Assembly: GCA_903813345.2 (NCBI GenBank)
Contig: CAIIXF020000002.1
Coordinates: forward strand, 28,839,223 to 28,903,222
DNA length: 64,000 nt
Direction: 5' to 3'
DNA from: Owenia fusiformis
Taxonomy: Eukaryota > Annelida > Polychaeta > Sabellida > Oweniidae
Shown piece after piece: positions 36,401 through 46,626 of this stretch (the first letter of the stretch is position 1; each line of letters begins with the position of its first letter). Made by a program: the position numbers and the translations under genes. The notes below the pieces were generated by a model, which was not told the DNA's origin, ran no database searches, and worked only from the letters and a program-made list of their open reading frames with translations.

Positions 36401-39400
36401 TTGAACAGGTAATCAGTTTTCCTGGATACTGATGATAAGATTTGACTTAATTTTGAAGAGCTAATGGTGAAAATCAAGATTATTTGCATCTAATCTATTA
36501 TGAATAGTACTTTATGTATAATTATCCGACATCCAAGTTTGAAGTGCTTCCTTATATCTGGGTATAATGTACCTCAGAAGATAAGAAATGTTATCTTATT
36601 CATCTGATAGACAACAGACAGACGACAGTTATGAAACAATAATATTTCACATAATCAGCTGATTGCAGGGGTTTCATTATCAGCAGGCCATAGGCGATTT
36701 TCACCAGTTGTTTTCACAAAATTGCCTGTTGTTTTTAGGGACTTTTCAATGTTAAATTTATGATTTGGATTTTTGCCTGTTGTTTTCATTTATTAAGCCT
36801 GTTGTGAGAAATTCTAGTGAAACCCCTGTAGTTCAATGATTTATTTAAGGATTTAAGCACTGGCCTCAGTGCATTGGACTCAAGTTGGCCAAGCATCAAT
36901 TTCAATAAAAGTGATACTTGGCTACATCAGAAAAATTGGTATCTGGGGTGAAAGTTGTCATATTGTGGATTTTGACCCTAAATTGGAAAATTAATGGGAT
37001 TAATATCATTAAATCTATCACAGCCGATCTTCAATCATCATAATAATTTTATTAATTAAGAGATCATCCTTAGGTAGTATGAAGAGTTTTATTAGTCTGC
37101 TGTTCATGGTTGTCATGGAAACCACAATTAAGGTTGAAAAAATCTATATTTTTGGAAAAGTATATCTGTATGTATTATAGATCGCATGTTTATTGTTTTT
37201 CAAATCAACAGATATCACAACATTTTAGCACTTTCAAAATCATCAGGACAGTTCAAATTGAAATTGATGCTTGGCCAACTTAAGTCCATATGTTTGAATA
37301 CAAAGGATAGTGCAGCTAACATGATTGATAGTAATATACAGTATAAACATGTACTCTTCAATCATATTGTCTATCAATACTAAACAAGCTGGTTAATCAA
37401 ACAAATTATTTATAAAATGAGATCAATAAGCTGTGAAGAATGAAATTAAATAAGTGTACATTATTAACTCCAACATTTTAGTGCAAATACACATCTAAGT
37501 ATTGCTGAAAAATTACCTCTGCAATTCAATAAATTGCTGAAAAATTACCTTTGGAATTCAATAAATTGCTGAAAAATTACCTCTGCAATTCAATAAATTG
37601 CAGAAAAATCACCTGTAATTAAGCAAAGATACTAAATTGCTGATAAACTAACCTGTAGTTCAAATTCAAGATGTGTAGAGTCAACTAAACCTTCTCTTGT
37701 CTCCCTTACTCTCACCACCTAAAATCATAACCTCAATGATGTCAGGTATGCGTCATGATGTCAAACAATGGTGTCACATAAAAGACAAAATGATAAATTA
37801 TGATTTATTTTGAATAAAATTTAAAGACAAGTTTATTGCTTAAATTTAATGCACATTTTTTGATTACAGTAAAACCTGTCTTAGTGAACATCTCTCTCTC
37901 TCTCTAGTGAACCCCTGTTTCTAGTAGACACTCTTCCTCCACACATATTCTACTGACTTTTGTATAAATTACCCTATCTGTAGTGAACACCTACCAACAA
38001 TAAATTTTTTTTCACGGCAAAAATGTTCAATACACACAGGTTTTACTGTATTTGAAAAAAACTTTTGACTTTGTCTGGCAATAAGTAAAAGACATTACGA
38101 TTCATGCAAATACTAGAGTGTACAAAAACGTTTACCTCTGCGCCTATTTCTTTCCATGGTAACAGATTTGAATGATGTTCATAAGGTCCAACAAACACGG
38201 TCTGAAAACATGTCATTGGAAAATTTATAAGAACATTTAACGGTGCTCTGTTTCTTCAAAAGATATCATCTATTTTGGATCTACATGTACTTCCTTTATA
38301 AAAATTAGTAACATCCCCCTCCATTACAGTAGCTACAAAGTTGTAGCTACAACATCCCGGGTACACAACGCCCTCTGAAAAGTAGGACAGCTCTTGGGAT
38401 AACATAAATGCCATACAATCCACTCTACTCGGTTTTATCTTAAAATTGTAATTTAAGTAAGACTGAATTATATTGTAAGCATTTGTCCTGTTTTTCATCG
38501 CCAAGAATTATTCTATGAAAATGTTTATTCAAAAATTGTAGTTTTTAACTTTTCCAAGCACAACTTCATCTTTGGAGATTACATATATCAATCTACATCT
38601 CAATACAAATGAAACTTGGAAAAAATATTCAAAGAGGAATAATTACATACTGGAAATATTCAATAAGGAGAAAACTAGTAGAACGACCATTACTCAAGAA
38701 AGAAAAGCATACATAGAGAGATACATACTGGAGGATGGCTAAAATTCAATGCATGTATCAACTTATGGACTGCTCCAGTGCACCCACTCCCTGTGAAGAT
38801 CACCGCATCGTGCTCACTCGCATTCACTGCATTCCTTATAATGTCTCTGGAATAAAAGAAAAAAACAATTAATTCATCATATCATAAATATAACAATGTA
38901 TAATAATTCATATACACATGTAATATATGTTTATTCCATAATACTACTGTTTTCCCTGGGAAATAAAATTGTATTGTCCCTCTTAATATTGTGTAAACTA
39001 GAAAAATCGTATAATCTCAGGAATAAATCGCATTTACTAGAAAAATCATATATCTTTAACATGTTCAATATGACATTGAAAGCAAGATTTATTCTTATTT
39101 ATTGTTACTTAAAAGCATGGGTTCTGCATTTATAGCCTATTTACTTGTAACAAGGCCATAGAAAACATTTAATTATGGAATAAAAGGTTATTTTCAATAT
39201 GGATTTTATTCCACAGGAAATTTATTGTTTATTAGTCCTATAAAAAGTATGTACAAAAATGCAGCATGACAAATAATCAAGAGCTTAAAAAACGAATATA
39301 ATAAAAAGGTAACTAGCCCTAATGTGAAATATGACATTGACATCGGTAAAAATGATATTGACACTCACTCACTACGCGCGTTCGGTCAATATCATATTTC

Positions 39401-42400
39401 CCATGGTCAATATCATATTACCCTGGAATAAAATTCATATTGAAAATCAAGCATGAAATAACCTATATTTATTTTGTTTATAATTACTATTTTGTTTATA
39501 ATTACTAATTTGTTTATAATTACTATTTGTGAAGGCTTGAAGAAAACAGAACAGGTCTTTCAGCTTCATAATTAAAGTGGGTCAACATTTGAATAACCAT
39601 TAAGGGCCAAGAGTTCAAATCAGTCCTTAGCACAAAATTATTCACAATTTGCATGTTCTAGATACTGAACAAAATTTCGATCATTTTACCTCGCTTCGTG
39701 CCGGAACAATGTTGTCTGTAGTGATGTCACTGAGGTTGTGGTGTGTGTGTTGCCATAGTCAGGTAACACTTCATCTCGTATGTAGTCCTCTATAAACCCC
39801 AGTGATCTGGAATATCAATGTGTTGGACTATACTGGCAAGCTTTGATTTTATCAAATTGACAAACAGAAAGTCTGTATTATGTTTGATAAACAAATAAAT
39901 GATCAGGGTTTCACTCCAGTGACTCCAGTGAAGTTCAATATATCCATCTAAAAATTTGTGTTTACCTTTGGAGTCAATTCACTCAGACATGTAATGTTAT
40001 AATAAGGGGGTGGGGGGGGGGGGTTATGACATCTAACCTGGCTATTGTCCAGTACTGCAGGTACATTCAGACAATCCTGTCATAATTTTTATGACAAGGA
40101 AAGTTTTACACTAATGCAAATATGACAAGTTTGTGGAAAAATATGTATATCTGTTCCAAATCCTTTTTAATTACAAGTATAGAAGGACTCACCTTCCTGA
40201 AGCTGTATAGTCACAATAAACCACTGAAATAAAATACAAGAACATAATGAAGTATAGGGCCACATATCTCTAATGCCAAGGTTTACATAAAGCATAATTT
40301 TCAGGTTTTCACTGAATATTTCACACACGGTTCATTATGTGAAAACTTTGTTCGGATTGGCTGAAATCAGACACACCTTGCCTAGCTATGTGTGAATGTG
40401 CAATAATATATGGAAAAATATATTCCTATTGTACATGAATGACATTTGTATATCTTGGATTGCTTCTAGTTTGGCTAATAAAGTATGTGGCCTCTCATAT
40501 TTTGATGCTTCTCTGCCATATTTACCTTCTTCTATGGCCACTGTATTGTGGCCTTCGTGGAAAGATAAGTTCCTGCATGAACAACTGGTCATGTCATAAT
40601 CATAAAATTTGAAATCATATGTCCGCCATTTTTCCACATCACAATTTGAATTGCGAGTTTTGGTCTTATTACCTCACCAAAAATTCCAAAACACACATGA
40701 AGTGATCAGTGTATTAGTTCACATCTTCTGGATTGCTAACCTAGAAGTTACAGTCAGTTACTAATGTCAGACATTAACGACATTTCGTCCAGTTTTCGAA
40801 TATCGCCATTTTTCTTGGAGCCATTTTGTTTTAATTTTAGACGAAATCATGTCATATCTCATCAAGGAGCTGAGCCGGTTCCGTTTTAATTAGAGTAGAT
40901 TTCATGGCCTGACTTCGTCGGTAGAACTTGAAAAATAAGATTTATCTGAAGATTAGGAGTCTTACTTACCCTCTAGAGGTTAGAACACACATTTTAATGA
41001 AACCATATCAGCTATGTTTTGTTCATGATGAAGCACAGTACTTGATTGAAATTTGTGTTAATGCTTTTTTGACTTTTCCATTTTCCTCATGTTTACTTCC
41101 GGGACGGCTTTGCCTCTATCACGAAATACTGTATCGACCTTGAACTTTAATTTTGTGACATATCATCCAACCATGTCTGATGTAAAAATAATTAAAATAT
41201 TTGAAAATAATGTTTTGTGGTCTCTTCTGCAGACGAGTTTAGGACAGGGCAGAGGAGGATGGCCTGTTCTTTTCTATAGAAAAAGTGCATGATCTACAGT
41301 TGAACTATTGGTCTGAATGAAATGCTGCGCGGAAAGTATGAATGGGTCTTCTGCTGTCTGCTCTAATTTAGACCAAAGTGTAGACAAATACACGCACGTG
41401 TAAATTATAAAATCAACGAACAAAGATTAAATTTTCACAAATGTTCAGTAATTTATCGTATTGAAACTTCCGGAACTTACTAGGAAATCATTCATTTTCA
41501 TGATCCATAATTTACCTCTTGGATATTGTGCTAAATGCTCTATAGTTGACGCAACAAAGGTGATAGAGTTTCATTAAAATGTGTGTTCTAACCTCTAGAG
41601 GGTAAGTAAGACTCCTAATCTTCAGGTAAATCTTACTTTTCAAGTTCTACCGGCGAAGTCAGGCCATGAAATCTACTCTAATGATTTATCTGTTATTATT
41701 TTTAAATGTTAAGGTTTTAAATTATATTCTATTCAAATTCTATCACTGTTAAACTATATATCTGCTTTATATGGGCTTATTAGCCTTTTGCAGATTATTG
41801 ACATAGACATAGACATCTGGCGATTTTTAAAATATTCAATAAAGGACGATTCTCGGTTTGGAGAACGAAGTTCATCAATCTAAATGAGCATTATCCCTGC
41901 TTCGGACAAATTTGATTTTTTTACATAATAAAGATTTGAATGTCTTCTTTTGAATAGTCATAATTTAATTTGGGTAATATTTCTAGATTTTTCGCAAAAA
42001 AATATTAGCGCAGTACACTGATGAACTTCTTTCCCCAAATCGAGACTTGTATTTATATTGAATCGGTCTATTTGAGCATTATCCCTGCTTCAGACCAATT
42101 TGTTATCTTTACATCTTGTAGATTTAAATGTCCTCTTTTAAATATTCATAGTTTAATTTGGGTAATATTTCTATATTTTTCATGAAAAAAATTATTAGCC
42201 CAGGAGACTGTTCTCCAAACCGAGAATCGTCCTTTATGACACGGCAGCCAGCTTTTTTCAAATGGAGTTCACAGTATTCCAGATTTACTCACTTCGAGAG
42301 CCATGTTAGATTTTGAAACTTATGGCTCTCAAACGGAGAAGTGAACAGCTGATCAATAGTGACATTTGAAATTGAATTAAGTCGATCCGCGGCTTACTTT

Positions 42401-45400
42401 TGGTCTCTAACTGTGTCTTACATCAGTATCATCAATCCGTGTAAGTATTGGAGCGCTGGAGTACTTCTTTTTCGATCGAGACTTGTAAATTGTTCATCGA
42501 GTTAAAGTTTTACAGACCTATTTCCAATATGGCGGTTTGCTTGGTGCGAGATATGCAACGAACGAAATGAATTTTGAGAATTAGTAAGGTTCGGACAACC
42601 TCCAGAGATTTACGAAAATGTCCGAGCAGAAACCGCCATATTGGAATTTGGCAGTAAAACGATTCACTCGACTAACAATTACAAGTCTTGATCGAAAAAG
42701 AATTGTACTCCAGCGCTCCAATACTTACACGGATTGATGATACTGATGTAAGACACAGTTAGAGACCAAAAGTAAGCTGCGGATCGACTTAATTCGATTT
42801 CAAAGGTCACGATCATTGAGCTGTCCAAATGCTCCGTGGGAAAGCTATTATATCAAAATCCAAATAGCTTTCGCAGGAAGTAATTCCAGATGAAATCACC
42901 TCTAGCCAAGTATTGGCTAGAGACTCGAGTAATGCCATATATTTTCAAAAAGATTAACATGGCTGAAATTCTTTAAATTACAAGAGGGCATATAGGCTTA
43001 TTGCCCAAAAAACTAAATAATCTGAAATATACTAATGTCATTCATGTACAATATGAATATACTTTTCCATATATTGTTGCACAATGGTCTCCTGATTTCT
43101 TTTTGGGGATTCTCCTGACGAAATAAAACAGTTAAGGTAACTTATAACTTAATCAAAAAATCCAAGATGGCCGAAACCAGGAAGCACATGGCATTTGAGT
43201 ATAATCTGACCATCAAAATTAACTGTCTTTTGGTTGGATTTTCTCTCAATTTTTTATTAGTTCCACTTATCATTTATATAACCAGGCTCACTCAGTCGAA
43301 ATGTTGAGGCATGCGCAGACCTCTATTTAGTGATATTTTCATTTCAAATATGGCGCCCAATCCGATGTCTGACGACCCTTACAAAGAATCTAGGCAGTTT
43401 GCATTTTTACCTCCTGTGAAATAACAAGTGGAATTTAGTAGTTGTTTTGTGTTTTATTATCATTCTGCATCGTAATTCTATGTGATGTGGTGTTGAAATG
43501 TCAGCAGAAATACATATCCATACGATAATCGAGTGAATCAGATAACAGATTTTTCGAAAATCCGTCTCGTGCTAAGAGTGTAAAAACTTGAATTAACATG
43601 CTCAAAAGTGCCAATGTGCACATCAATGTCAAGCTAAATCAATGTTGTGTCTAAAACAGGTACCCGATCTACTCAAAACAGCTTGTCATTCACGTATACA
43701 CACTTAGCAAACACGGTGAAATGACCTGAATCTTGGAATTTCGTTCGAGAGCTAGTAATGTTTGCTCCGGTCTTCGTCATAAGTGTTCATCACACTTCAC
43801 GCATGCGCAGGAGAAAAACCATCAACCAATAAGGTTTATAAATCAATTTTGCGCATGCGCCTTACAACGGTAAAGAAATTCGTATTTATAAACGAACCAG
43901 TTTGAGATAACCCGATATCAGTCGGAGAAATCTGACGATCTACGAAACTCACTTCAAAAAATCAAATGCGGACTGACGGCGTATTCTACTATGTTTGGAT
44001 CTAAGATTTTCAGTATAGATAAAGTCTTTTATGATCTTTCGAATGAGGTAAGTCTCTAGTTCGAAAGACAATCGTATCAACTTGAACAAAAGTTGAGTTT
44101 TGACGAAAAATTTTAACATGCGCAGAAGTCCCATTTTTCGTTGTACCATATTGACTGCACTGTGGTAATGCAAATAGAAACAGTAAACATTTTGGAATGG
44201 GAATTTGAGTCCTCTGAAAATGTGACAGAAAAATTGACAAAAAGAGTAGCACGGCAAAGGTCCCTCAACATTTTTCTTCTAATTTCTCTGAAACATTCCT
44301 TTCAGTGGCGTAGAGTGGGTATTCTATGAGTGTATGCCACGAGTGAGCGAAGCGAACGAGCTTTGAGAAAGGGGGGGGGGTTCATTTGAAAATGAGATTG
44401 CATTTGAAGCGTTCTGGGGCGTTTTAAAATACGAAATTCCGACGACGAAAAAATAATATGGATTAATAAAATGTTAGGCCATTAGTCTACTTCAGAATAT
44501 TAAACGTGGGTCATTTCAATATTAAAAATTCACTTTTCTCTAAATTTTGAGAGTACGCTATGGCGTTTTTTGCGTATATGACGCTACGCCACTGCCTTTA
44601 ATATAGCCTAAAATGGAAGGAGCTTTAGAATTTTGAAATCTCTCATACAAATTAAAAAAAATAGAAAAAACAATTTGAGAAGTGTACTTTTTTCCTTATT
44701 TTGATCCCAATTTTTTTATCGGGTAATTTTTCAAAAAGCCGTTGCTCCTTCGTTTTTGATATATGTTTGAAGTATATTTTCACGGGCAACTCCTAGAAAA
44801 AAATCTTCTCAAATTCTTTAAACGGCACTTTTTTTCTCAAACTAAAGTTTTTTGTTGTTCTTTGATGTCTTTGTAATGATTACAGTGCACAAGCATATGT
44901 GAAATAATAAAAAAGACTTCTCAGGAAGAGTTTGAAAATTTCAAGATTGTGAAATTTTCAAATCGATTAAGTTAACAGTCACCTTAAATGGCTGTAAGGC
45001 TTAAGGTGCTATGGAAGTTAACAGGAAATGACAAAACAGGAAGTGACAATTTTTTTGCATTTTTAGATATTTTTTGAATAAAGATAACAGAGTTCTGGTT
45101 TGACTTCCAGTCAATTTAACTATTTCCACATATCATTTACATGACCAGGATCACAATGTGCATGGTCAGAATGACCCTAAACATGATGAAATAACCTTTT
45201 TAGCCCTTTGAAAGTGTGACTGATAAAAAGCTAAAAGTAGGAGCGTAGGGAAGGTCACTGAACAGAATCTTTTGAATTTTTCAGAAAATGTGCCCAATAT
45301 ATTGCTCTAAATGATACAATCTTTGAAAATTTGATATCATTCATAGAAAAAGAAAAAAAATGAAAAAACTGATTTGAAAAGCGATCTATTTTCCTTTTAA

Positions 45401-46626
45401 TGACCGCCATTTTTGTTTAAGACAATTTTCTAAAATTTCAAAGATTGTACTAGTTAGAGCATTATATTGGGCACATTTTCTGAAAAATTCAAAAGATTCT
45501 CTTCAGTGACTATCCCTACGCTCCTACTTTTAGCTTTTTTTCAGTCACACTTTCAAAGGGGTAAAAAGGTTATTTCATCATGTTTAGGGGCGGGGTCAAA
45601 ATATCAATGTTCATATGGAGACGAAAGTAATTTCGTTTGGACAACAACCCCCCACCCCCCTCTAGACGAAAGCTTAGGTCACTTCAAAAAAACATTGTAT
45701 CCTATTTGCCGGGTTATTATTACGGTGAATTAACACACGTTCGCAATTTAACTGCATTGAACTCTTCAAAAGGAGGAGGGAAAAGTACGGAATTTATTTG
45801 AAAAATGATCGAATTATCGTCTTTATCTACCGATATTTTGGACCTATCACACAAAAAAGCTCACGAACTATTGAAAACAAGCCTTTTTATCAGAACATAG
45901 CGCCAGAAAAAGTGGGTAAGTGGGTAAGTCCAATTATTTTTTGTATATCAGATCCGAATTATCGATGTTTTTTTGGTCAACGAAAGTGCCCAAAAACCCC
46001 CTCCCCCCTCGCGAAAGTACTTTCGTCTCCATATGAACATCGATATTTTGACCCCGCCCCTTAGGGTCATTCTGACCATGCACATTGTGATCCTGGTCAT
46101 GTAAATGATATGTGGAAATAGTTAAATTGACTGGAGGTCAAACCAGAACTCTGTTATCTTTATTCAAAAAATATCTAAAAATGCAAAAAAAATTGTCACT
46201 TCCTGTTTTGTCATTTCCTGTTAACTTCCATAGCACCTTAACAACATTTTTCAACTAGATTTTGCACAAGTAGTCTACATGTATGGGGTGATTTGAAAAA
46301 TCAAACCCATACGTGTGGATCTCAGTCTTTATACAATTTCCAGGTTTATAAAACAGCGTTGTCTTATGAAACAAAGGGAAATATTGTTTGTACTCACCTT
46401 TCCTTGAACCAAACGGTCCAGAAAAAATCTTGTCCTTTCCAACGACATTTTTCTCTATAAAATCAAATAATGATTTTCCTCCAACATCTGGTTTTGAATT
46501 ATTACTCTTATAACTACTATTTTGATTCTCTGTATTTGGTATTTGATAAAATTTACGATCTGCAACTGGTAATGGTTTGTTATTTTCTAAACTTTGTTCA
46601 GATTTCATTTTCACGGGGGCTGACAT
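20687..46626 (-). CDS. Fusion gene: class V aminotransferase (cysteine desulfurase-like) + TtcA-type tRNA thiolase, 22 exons
   Basis: Exons in transcript order: 46626-46398, 40223-40193, 39806-39690, 38846-38729, 38201-38136, 37718-37653, 31760-31579, 30948-30798, 30180-30023, 29754-29550, 28293-28232, 28104-28045, 27466-27355, 25491-25400, 24949-24841, 24419-23463, 23206-23084, 22804-22687, 22202-22049, 21640-21578, 21382-21256 and 20881-20687. Every border is AG/GT, every phase matches the next exon, and the sum (3495 nt) gives 1164 codons plus stop without a break. Residues about 1-586 are the PLP aminotransferase, 587-905 a linker exon, and 906-1164 the TtcA part. The start is the only ATG with an open frame into the first exon's conserved end. 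Two separate genes remain possible, but exon 16 has a good acceptor in phase with exon 15. cDNA would settle it. An antisense zinc-finger gene and foldback elements lie in its introns. Confidence 0.8.
24841..46626 (-). CDS. N-terminal module: class V PLP aminotransferase / cysteine desulfurase-like domain
   Basis: Exons 1-15 of the fusion gene. Known members of this fold remove sulfur from cysteine and hold it as a persulfide on a catalytic Cys. Visible are the opening DYTASGR (exons 2-3), TGSGCTGAVHKL (exon 4), VGPYEHHSN (exon 5), the PLP-contacting Asp in FWDYATAGP (about Asp252), the Schiff-base Lys in STHKFIGG (about Lys287), and ARGGCACAGPY at the end of exon 10, with candidate catalytic Cys433 and Cys435. 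Exons 13-15 (PGFARLNLPYF, NPETGEWRQQRHQVFKDRKW) complete the domain. The motif family resembles SufS/csdA and molybdenum-cofactor-sulfurase-type proteins more than mitochondrial NFS1. The 76-codon first exon is polar and shows no clear targeting signal. Cysteine desulfurase activity is inferred from motifs. Confidence 0.85.
25740..26530. repeat. ~136-bp tandem repeat (AAAATGGCGGCCATTTT) ending in a GGAC microsatellite
   Basis: Three to four copies carry AAATGGCGGCCATTTTTCAAAATGG, TGTGCCATGCTTATAGTATTCACATA and CAAATATGAACAAAATCGCTCCACTA. The array ends in ACGGACGGAC/GGATGGACGTACGG runs at 26467-26522. It lies in the intron between exons 13 and 14 of the fusion gene. No coding role is seen. 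Confidence 0.8.
26890..27420 (-). repeat. ~186-bp tandem repeat of exon 13 3' end plus splice donor (3 copies)
   Basis: The true exon end lies at 27355 (codes for KLLPQ). Copies with GAGGAAGAAG.TT..AACTATG at about 27171 and 26984 re-encode FILDAMKMVAEHS with small changes. The farthest copy has a stop (AGT TAA) where the true exon has Trp. All copies lie downstream, in the following intron. Confidence 0.88.
27541..27735. mobile_element. MITE-like element with GCC(T/C)GTAGCCAGG ends
   Basis: GCCTGTAGCCAGGATTTGCC at the left pairs with CCTGGCTACGGGC at the right. The interior has GGGGGGTTCACTT, TTTTGG.CAAAAATGGCC and a 10-G run. It is nearly the same as the element at 30995-31202. Confidence 0.75.
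28656..28835. repeat. Long palindrome (hairpin) in an intron
   Basis: The arms contain GGAATATGGATTTCATTCC, AAAATATGATATTGGCC and ATATCATATTGACC and fold around GAGGGCGATAGCCCGAG. The design, including a GCCC..GGGC loop, is like the hairpin at 8064-8203. A related element lies at 39178-39463. Confidence 0.7.
29341..29640 (-). repeat. 101-bp tandem repeat of exon 10 3' end plus splice donor (3 copies)
   Basis: Donor positions on the plus strand are near 29549, 29448 and 29347, exactly 101 bases apart. Copy 1 (29550 up) is the true exon end with the GGCACAGPYAQ codons. Copy 2 keeps the peptide unchanged. Copy 3 reads GGFACAEPYAQ, losing the first Cys. Copies 2 and 3 are intronic and have no convincing acceptor of their own. 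Confidence 0.92.
30995..31202. mobile_element. MITE-like element with AGGCCCGTAGCCAGG inverted ends
   Basis: Terminal AGGCCCGTAGCCAGG and CCTGGCTACGGGCCT are perfect inverted repeats of 15 bases around about 180 bases with a 13-G run. It belongs to the same family as 27541-27735. A more diverged, inverted relative directly follows (about 31203-31380). Confidence 0.8.
31895..32545. repeat. ~155-bp tandem repeat in the intron between exons 6 and 7
   Basis: Three to four copies carry AATCAGTTCTTGACGTTGATATG, AACATCCCTGAAAATTTCAGATG and AATGGTTTGGCTGGAAACCTG. The array is bounded by CAATATCGTACCTAA at the left and CAATATCGTACTTCTTGTTAGGTACG at the right, with a CCGCCCGCCCGCCC run near the right end. 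Diverged relatives lie at 32790-33010 and 36300-36450. Confidence 0.75.
33855..34110 (+). repeat. Degenerate GCTGATGGTGTGATAA repeat upstream of the zinc-finger ORF
   Basis: GCTGATGGTGTGATAA, ACTATGATGAA and TGGTGCCAAAACT recur five or more times. The region is open in one + frame up to the zinc-finger start but is likely 5'UTR or promoter rather than coding. Confidence 0.6.
34115..35734 (+). CDS. C2H2 zinc-finger protein with 18 tandem fingers, nested in an intron on the opposite strand
   Basis: Probable DNA-binding nuclear protein of 539 residues, single exon. A short N-terminal tail of about 30 residues is followed by 18 C2H2 fingers joined by TGEK-type linkers (two read TEEK). The first finger is divergent (CDICHRMCKYK). 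The other 17 are near-identical 84-bp units that vary mainly at the base-contacting helix positions (SRKSTLNI, TRKSHLTS, AQKSTLNI, AHASTLYS and others). Fingers 2-4 share the same helix, and fingers 6-8 recur as 9-11, so the array grew recently by unequal exchange. I see no KRAB, BTB or ZAD domain. I chose the ATG at 34115; the frame opens at 34040 after a stop, and the codons between contain no ATG. It sits inside the 5.9-kb intron between exons 6 and 7 of the fusion gene. Targets are unknown. Confidence 0.88.
   Translation: MTNISASLMNDDNTSSRKLFTNSFQRMANGHKGKHICDICHRMCKYKSERMEHYKIHTGEKNFKCDVCSKTFSRKSTLNIHYRIHTGEKNFKCDVCSKTFSRKSTLNIHYRIHTGEKNFKCDVCSKTFSRKSTLNIHYRIHTGEKNFKCDVCSKTFTRKSHLTSHYRIHTGEKNFKCDVCSKTFLRKSNLNIHYRIHTEEKNFKCDVCSKTFAQKSTLNIHYRIHTGEKNFKCDVCSKTFAHASTLYSHYRIHTGEKNFKCDVCSKTFLRKSNLNIHYRIHTEEKNFKCDVCSKTFAQKSTLNIHYRIHTGEKNYKCDVCSKTFAHASTLYSHYRIHTGEKNFKCDVCSRTFSIKSYLNKHYRIHTGEKNFKCDVCSKTFAQKSTLKGHYRIHTGEKNFKCDVCSKTFTRKSHLNSHYRIHTGEKNFKCDVCSKTFLRQSTLNNHYRIHTGEKNFKCDVCSKTFAQKSTLKGHYRIHTGEKNFKCDVCSKTFTRKSNLNAHLSIHTGEKNFKCDVCSKTFTRKSRLDVHYRIHTKEETH
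37501..37660 (-). repeat. 32-bp tandem repeat next to the exon 6 splice donor
   Basis: ATTGCTGAAAAATTACCTCTGCAATTCAATAA recurs at 37501, 37533, 37565 and 37597, and in changed form at 37636, where it overlaps the true donor region. Read on -, copies contain GCAGAGGTAATTTTTCAGCAATTT, parallel to the true CTACAG|GTTAGTTTATCAGCAATTT. This looks like amplification of the exon-intron border. Confidence 0.75.
37865..38050. repeat. MITE-like element (TACAGTAAAACCTGT ends)
   Basis: The left end TACAGTAAAACCTGTCTTAGTGAACA and right end CACAGGTTTTACTGTA are inverted. The interior repeats TAGTGAACACCT and has a short CT microsatellite. A sister element lies at 57010-57192. Confidence 0.75.
39178..39463. 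repeat. Inverted-repeat element (GGAATAAAAGGTTATTTTCAATATG)
   Basis: The left arm GGTTATTTTCAATATGGATTTTATTCCA pairs with the right arm TGGAATAAAATTCATATTGAAAATC...AAATAACC. A nested palindrome with CAATATCATATT surrounds ACTACGCGCGTTCGGTC. It is related to the 28656 palindrome. Confidence 0.7.
40889..41682. mobile_element. Foldback element with ~116-bp terminal inverted repeats
   Basis: Arms 40889-41004 and 41567-41682 are almost perfect reverse complements, beginning ATTAGAGTAGATTTCATGG and containing GGAGTCTTACTTACCCTC. The centre has no transposase. It lies in the first intron of the fusion gene. Confidence 0.85.
41839..42237. mobile_element. MITE with ~28-bp inverted ends and an internal direct duplication
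   Basis: The ends ATAAAGGACGATTCTCGGTTTGGAGAAC and its reverse complement bound 399 bases. Inside, a unit of about 180 bases (GAGCATTATCCCTGCTTC.GA..AATTTG...TTTAATTTGGGTAATATTTCTA) occurs twice in direct order. Confidence 0.8.
42290..42880. mobile_element. Foldback element with ~200-bp inverted arms
   Basis: Left-arm words (GAATTAAGTCGATCCGCGGC, CAATCCGTGTAAGTATTGGAGCGCTGGAGTA, CCAATATGGCGGTTT) recur inverted in the right arm (AAACCGCCATATTGG..., GCGGATCGACTTAATTC). The centre is only about 60 bases. Confidence 0.82.
44303..44594. repeat. MITE-like element (CAGTGGCGTAG ends)
   Basis: CAGTGGCGTAG at the left is inverted as CTACGCCACTG at the right, 292 bases apart. The interior has GAGCGAAGCGAACGAGC and a 10-G run. 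Confidence 0.7.
45001..46241. mobile_element. Nested foldback element with ~185-bp arms
   Basis: Arms 45001-45185 and about 46060-46241 are near-perfect inverted copies (TTAAGGTGCTATGGAAGTTAACAGG... outward). Two more inversions nest inside: about 45185-45330 against 45420-45590, and GGGGCGGGGTCAAAATATC at 45587 against GATATTTTGACCCCGCCCC near 46043. No transposase is seen. It ends only about 160 bases from exon 1 of the fusion gene. Confidence 0.85.
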
